The notes under the pieces: model-generated
Told to the model about the DNA's origin: nothing
Seen by the model: the letters and a program-made list of their open reading frames with translations, nothing else
Databases searched by the model: none
Part shown: one piece after another, positions 62,228 through 64,000 of the stretch
Numbering within the stretch: the stretch's first letter is position 1
Layout of the letters: each line of letters opens with the position of its first letter
Source: DAHUXN01 sp963811805
GTDB taxonomy: Bacteria; Acidobacteriota; Terriglobia; Acidiferrales; UBA7541
Length of the DNA: 64,000 nt
Assembly (NCBI GenBank): GCA_963811805.1
Contig: CAWESU010000002.1
Span: 1-64,000, forward strand
Direction: 5' to 3'
Made by a program: the position numbers and the translations under genes

Positions 62228-63361
62228 ATGAAGAGAATAAAGTTTGTCGGTTTGGATGTCCATGCTGAGACGATTGCCGTAGCGGTAGCGGAGCAGGACG
62301 GAGAGGTAAGGTCGCTGGGGGTAATTCCGAATCGTGAGGATTCGGTTCGGAAGCTGGTAAGGAAACTAGGAGCGGCGGAAGATCTGCGGTTTTGTTATGA
62401 GGCCGGTCCGACAGGATACGCGCTGTACTGGCAACTGACCCGGATGGGAGCCAAGTGTGAAGTGGTGGCGCCCACCTTGGTGCCGGTGAAGGCCGGGGAT
62501 CGCGTGAAAACGGATCGGCGGGATGCGTTGAAACTGGCACGGAATTATCGTGCAGGAGAGCTCACGCCGGTGTGGGTGCCGGATGCGGCTCACGAAGCGT
62601 TGCGAGATCTGGTGCGCGCCCGAGAAGCGGCCAAGAAGGATCAACTTCGAGCCCGACATCGGTTGAATAAATTTCTGTTGCGGCATGGCCGACGACCGCC
62701 GATGGGAGTAAAGCCTTGGACGGTGAAGTACCTGGAATGGGTGAAACGGGAAGTACATTTCGAGCAGCTGGCTCAGGAAGCCACGTTGCTGGATTACCTC
62801 CACGAAGTAGAACACGCAGGAGCACGTATCGCGCGGCTCGATGGTGCCATTGAAGAAGCCGTGAAGTTGGCGCCGCCCCAGATGCGCGCCGTGATCGAGG
62901 CATTACAGGCGCTACGAGGAATCGCGCAGGTTTCGGCGGTGACCGTCGTCGCCGAATTGGGTGAGCTGTCCCGGTTTGCAGGAGCAAAGCAGTTAATGGC
63001 TTACGGAGGAATCGTAGCCAGTGAAGACTCGAGCGGAGAGCGCACGCGACGAGGGCAGATCACTAAGACGGGAAATGCGCACCTACGGCGGGTAGTGGTG
63101 GAGGCTGCCTGGGCCTACCGACACCGACCGGCCGTGGAAAGAACCTTGCGCAAGCGGCAAGAGCATGTCAGCGAAGAGGTCAAAGAGATCGCTTGGAAAG
63201 CGCAACAGCGGTTACATCAGCGCTATCGGAAGTTGCTGGCCAAAGGCAAGAACAAGGGAGTGGTGGTCACGGCGATCGGACGCGAGTTGCTAGGTTTTAT
63301 CTGGGCCATCGGCATAAAAGCAGAAACAACGCAGAAGGAGTCCCTGCAGCGAGCTGCTTAG
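62228..63361 (+). CDS. IS110-family transposase B
   Basis: 377-residue DEDD recombinase: D10 (FVGLDVHAET), E58 (YEAGPTGY), D96 and D99 (KTDRRDALKLAR). Transposase_20 region: LRGIAQVSAVTVVAELGEL and LMAYGGIVASEDSSGERTRRG, then ITKTGNAHLRRVVVEAAW, with the serine of the SSG motif. Intact. The initiation region is enclosed in a hairpin. Confidence 0.94.
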   Translation: MKRIKFVGLDVHAETIAVAVAEQDGEVRSLGVIPNREDSVRKLVRKLGAAEDLRFCYEAGPTGYALYWQLTRMGAKCEVVAPTLVPVKAGDRVKTDRRDALKLARNYRAGELTPVWVPDAAHEALRDLVRAREAAKKDQLRARHRLNKFLLRHGRRPPMGVKPWTVKYLEWVKREVHFEQLAQEATLLDYLHEVEHAGARIARLDGAIEEAVKLAPPQMRAVIEALQALRGIAQVSAVTVVAELGELSRFAGAKQLMAYGGIVASEDSSGERTRRGQITKTGNAHLRRVVVEAAWAYRHRPAVERTLRKRQEHVSEEVKEIAWKAQQRLHQRYRKLLAKGKNKGVVVTAIGRELLGFIWAIGIKAETTQKESLQRAA

Positions 63362-63391
63362 AGTGGATTTACGCTGAAATGAAAAGGTCAA

Positions 63392-63593
63392 AGGAGGCAG
63401 CGTGAGTAGTGGTCGAGGTGGTACACGGAAAGGAGAATCCTCGATGGTTCTATGCGGTAGGTCTTCGGGCCGAACCCGCGCCGATAGTCCGAGGCAGCTC
63501 CCGACGGATCACGATTATGCGGTTTCGACCCGCGAATATCAGAGTGATCAACCGTCGCGAAAACTACCTCGACCACGACTTACGCGGCCTCCT
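63392..63593. mobile_element. Possible MITE-like element with 31-bp inverted ends
   Basis: Left arm 63392-63422 and right arm 63563-63593 are inverted repeats: 27 of 31 positions agree (core GTGGTCGAGGT). Spacer 140 bp. No clear target duplication. It could also be the structured right end of IS110 element B, which ends 31 bp upstream. Confidence 0.55.
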
Positions 63594-63799
63594 AAAAGGG
63601 AAAAGAAGGAAGAAGAAAATAGTTGCTCGTAGTTGACAGGTCATTCCATATCAGAACCATGGTTGGCACCTGACCACCGTTCTGCTTGCTGGTTTCGGAA
63701 CTCAGGCCCGTCGCGAATGGAAGCGATGAGAACCGCTGCTAGAGGAAACCCAAACCGCGGGGCGAACGCCCCGCAGCCGAACACATGGGCGGCAGGTTC

Positions 63800-64000
63800 A
63801 GAACAGCTCTCGTTCATTTCAGTGGGCTGCGAAGAAAGAAAAATTCGCGCTGGGGGAGGTTTTTTTCTTGACTTCTTCCTTTATAGAACAGCTCTCGTTC
63901 ATTTCAGTGGGCTGCGAAGAAAGAAAAATTCGCGCTGGGGGAGGTTTTTTTCTTGACTTCTTCCTTTATAGAACAGCTCTCGTTCATTTCAGTGGGCTGC
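63800..64000. repeat. 85-bp tandem repeat array (runs off the window)
   Basis: Two full copies (63800-63884, 63885-63969), identical to the eye, and the first 31 bases of a third (63970-64000). The unit holds an A/T-rich GAAGAAAGAAAAATTCGCGC, GGGGGAGG, and a TTTTTTTCTTGACTTC run. Unit length is not a multiple of 3, so any frame through it shifts every copy. Confidence 0.95.

Larger units (their letters stand above)
63362..64000. other. Non-coding right end of the window
   Basis: No gene I can support; a 75-codon frame at 63409-63636 overlaps the inverted-repeat element and is doubtful. It holds the 201-bp inverted-repeat element and the 85-bp tandem array. Confidence 0.5.

Noticed and set aside
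63409..63636. 75-codon basic frame (+) downstream of IS110 transposase B.
   Set aside because: Overlaps the inverted-repeat element; possible but unsupported by a ribosome site or family.
63633..63956. Frame through the 85-bp repeats.
   Set aside because: Unit length is not a multiple of 3, so the translation is not periodic and has no family.
1..64000. tRNA and rRNA genes.
   Set aside because: No cloverleaf or rRNA-like sequence was recognised by reading; a covariance search would be decisive.

Overview
The window looks like a chromosomal contig of a GC-rich soil-type Acidobacteriota (class Terriglobia most likely). Four secreted proteins carry the VWFA-related domain that is strongly enriched in Acidobacteria. 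There is also a Ser/Thr kinase fused to a TolB-like propeller, a sigma/anti-sigma operon ending in DUF5668 and DUF4097 proteins, and many dispersed GC-rich hairpin repeats of a kind common in that group. This taxonomic call is inference; no rRNA or tRNA gene was seen.

Layout. 91-2938: heat-shock operon hrcA-grpE-dnaJ. 3091-5575: VWFA-related secreted protein and a small secreted partner. 5576-8349: repeat-rich DNA with a few small genes, including a displaced copy of the dnaJ 3' end. 8350-10969: rsmE, a small secreted protein, and a stand-alone nuoF. 11135-11884: HNH-like protein. 12277-16661: RND efflux adaptor and pump. 16880-17783: two PilZ proteins separated by a (AACCGC)14 microsatellite. 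17807-20027: Thr/Ser dehydratase and a second VWFA-related protein. 20236-22394: an IS256-family element with an 8-bp target duplication that splits a small membrane-protein gene, then an amidohydrolase remnant. 22417-28316: propeller protein, SpoIVB-type S55 peptidase, aroA, monooxygenase-like protein. 28483-32085: five-gene envelope operon (ECF sigma, zinc-finger anti-sigma, B-box/membrane protein, DUF5668, DUF4097). 32258-35685: DUF948-like and YtxH proteins, uvrC, TPR protein. 35741-42000: uvrA followed by four translationally close genes (TPR, two secreted proteins, SprT-like metalloprotease), with deoB divergent. 43317-44901: ArnT-like membrane glycosyltransferase broken by a one-base frameshift. 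44965-46972: two more VWFA-related proteins. 47258-52588: kdsB, a PEP-CTERM protein with a strong terminator, two membrane proteins, a duplicated-domain secreted protein, ketopantoate reductase. 52589-53602: repeat-rich non-coding DNA. 53603-60533: NtrC-type regulator, Ser/Thr kinase-propeller (frameshifted), a histidine-kinase C-terminal scrap, an HTH/TolB/TPR transmembrane regulator, a secreted protein. 60534-64000: mobile-element zone with two different IS110-family transposases, a 201-bp inverted-repeat element and an 85-bp tandem array that runs off the end.

How it works together. Housekeeping genes (protein folding, nucleotide excision repair, shikimate and KDO pathways, nucleoside catabolism) are set among envelope and signalling genes. 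The best-linked units are the sigma-to-DUF4097 operon, the S55 peptidase/propeller pair joined by a 4-bp stop-start overlap, and the uvrA-TPR-secreted-protein-SprT run. The right end is decaying or mobile: a truncated sensor kinase, tandem IS110 elements, and repeats.

The two broken genes (glycosyltransferase, kinase-propeller) each differ from an open frame by one extra base in a C or G run, so assembly error, contingency switching and real decay remain open for both.
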